NCBI RefSeq assembly: GCF_000467125.1
Contig: NZ_BATJ01000026.1
Span: forward strand, 1-64,000
Direction of reading: 5' to 3'
DNA length: 64,000 nt
Source: Vibrio proteolyticus NBRC 13287
GTDB lineage: Bacteria > Pseudomonadota > Gammaproteobacteria > Enterobacterales > Vibrionaceae
The position numbers and the translations under genes are program-made. The first letter of the stretch is position 1. The number at the start of each line of letters is the position of its first letter. This document shows positions 63,209-64,000 of this stretch, piece after piece. The notes below the pieces were generated by a model. The model was not told the DNA's origin, ran no database searches, and saw nothing but the letters and a program-made list of their open reading frames with translations.

Positions 63209-64000
63209 TCTGTGGTTCGCTCGAACGCAGTGAATGGTGTTGTCGACGCAGGCGCAGCGCGTAAAGATAACCAAATAAGCCACCGAGGATGTTGCCCAGC
63301 GCAATGCCGCCAAACAGGCCTTCAACGTCATGGAGCTGACTACCCAGCCAGGCTGACGGCAGGGTAAATACGAACAGACGCATAAAGCTCCACTGGAAAG
63401 CATTGAGCGGTTTGTGCAACGCATTCAATCCGGACACCAGCATCATCACGGTACCCTGAAAACCATAACTGAATGGCACCACCAACAAGTAGTGCCACAG
63501 CAGATCGCGCACCGTTTGCTCCTGAGAAAACAACGCCGCCAGAGGAACACTGAGCGGCACCATGGCGAGAAACACCAAAAACTGAAACGCGATTGAAAAG
63601 CGCATGCTCAGAAACAGACCACCAAAGCTGCGCTGCGGATTCCCGGCGCCGAAGTTTTGCGCCATAAACGGCGTCAAAGCTGAGGTCAGGGACATCAGAA
63701 CCAGGATCAAAATTGACTCAATGCGTTGCGCGGCGCCATACGCGGCAACGGCGGCGGTGCCGTGTGAGGCCAGCAGCATCATCAGGACCGCACCGGCCAG
63801 TGGGTTCATGGCATTGGACAGCGCTGCGGGGGTACCGATTTTGAGGATTTGTTGCCAGTCGGGCAGCAGCCGAGACAGGCTGGGCATCGCCAGTAGCTTC
63901 TCGCGTTGCAGCAAGATATACAACGAGCCAATTAAGGCACCGAGCCAGCTCATCGCGCTGGCAATAGCGGCGCCGCGAATGCCCAGCTCCGGAAAAGGCC
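63204..64000 (-). CDS. MATE family efflux transporter (cut by window edge)
   Basis: Only the C-terminal 264 or so residues are visible; the reading frame stays open to the window end, passing through ELGIRGAAIASAMSWLGALI. The repeated family features are present: GTPAALSNAMNPLAGAVLM, AAYGAAQRIESI and GTVMMLVSGLNALHKP, with about six or seven helices. MATE carriers export cationic drugs or metabolites using H+ or Na+; the substrate here cannot be told. The in-frame ATG at 63953 is internal and not the real start. It is convergent with rraA. Confidence 0.88.
   Translation of the reverse strand, partial: PFPELGIRGAAIASAMSWLGALIGSLYILLQREKLLAMPSLSRLLPDWQQILKIGTPAALSNAMNPLAGAVLMMLLASHGTAAVAAYGAAQRIESILILVLMSLTSALTPFMAQNFGAGNPQRSFGGLFLSMRFSIAFQFLVFLAMVPLSVPLAALFSQEQTVRDLLWHYLLVVPFSYGFQGTVMMLVSGLNALHKPLNAFQWSFMRLFVFTLPSAWLGSQLHDVEGLFGGIALGNILGGLFGYLYALRLRRQHHSLRSSEPQT

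Noticed and set aside
1..64000. CRISPR array, insertion sequence, prophage or integron
   Set aside because: No regularly spaced repeats, transposase, integrase, attC-like sites or phage proteins were seen on either strand.

Overview
The window is a chromosomal core segment of a Vibrio (Gammaproteobacteria, Vibrionaceae). The genus call rests on gene order and protein similarity recognised by eye: yjaG-hupA-yjaH-purD-purH, dusB-fis, accB-accC-aroQ, cpxR-cpxA with divergent cpxP, efp-epmB, menA-rraA, and a sodium:solute symporter with a DUF4212 small subunit next to nhaP2. Nothing looks like a phage, plasmid, insertion sequence or CRISPR array. The species is uncertain. An arginine deiminase route points toward arginine-dihydrolase-positive vibrios such as V. 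fluvialis, V. furnissii or V. anguillarum, but an apparently intact lysine decarboxylase operon is also present, and classic phenotype tables rarely pair the two.

Layout. 1-380: tRNA-Asp and two terminators. 381-8300: a uracil-DNA glycosylase-like protein, a 2-hydroxyacid dehydrogenase, yjaG, a CNNM/CBS membrane protein, hupA, the yjaH-like lipoprotein, then purD and purH. 8289-16170: zntR, the acid-inducible cadC-cadB-cadA lysine decarboxylase system and a chemotaxis receptor. 16432-21206: fis-dusB, prmA, accC-accB and aroQ.

21504-36374 is an acetate-use region. It holds acs, a DnaQ-like exonuclease and a DUF294 nucleotidyltransferase-like protein, an MFS transporter, a transporter-fused hybrid kinase (CrbS type), a sodium:solute symporter with its small subunit, nhaP2, and a LuxR-type response regulator (CrbR type). 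The kinase and regulator very probably form the acetate-switch two-component system that drives acs.

36552-52174 holds dsbD and then a carbamoyl-phosphate and anaerobic nitrogen block: argR, pyrI-pyrB behind a visible pyrL attenuator, argF/arcB, arcC, arcA, a YfcC-family carrier, dcuA, aspA and a sensor diguanylate cyclase. Arginine deiminase makes citrulline. The ornithine carbamoyltransferase and carbamate kinase then release ATP, ammonia and carbamoyl phosphate, the last of which is also the substrate of pyrB. aspA and dcuA supply and exchange fumarate or other C4-dicarboxylates.

52395-64000 holds fxsA, trmL, sodA behind a Fur-box-like site, the Cpx envelope-stress system with a perfect GTAAA-N5-GTAAA box in the cpxR/cpxP intergenic region, fieF, pfkA, an MgtC-like protein, epmB and efp (EF-P and its lysine aminomutase), menA, rraA, and a MATE exporter cut by the window edge.

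The best second-look items are the complete pyrBI attenuator, the interleaved inverted repeats ahead of cadB, the acs-exonuclease-DUF294 set with its split two-component partners, and a calcium-loop-like insertion in the symporter. All starts, domains and sites were read by eye; no search was run.
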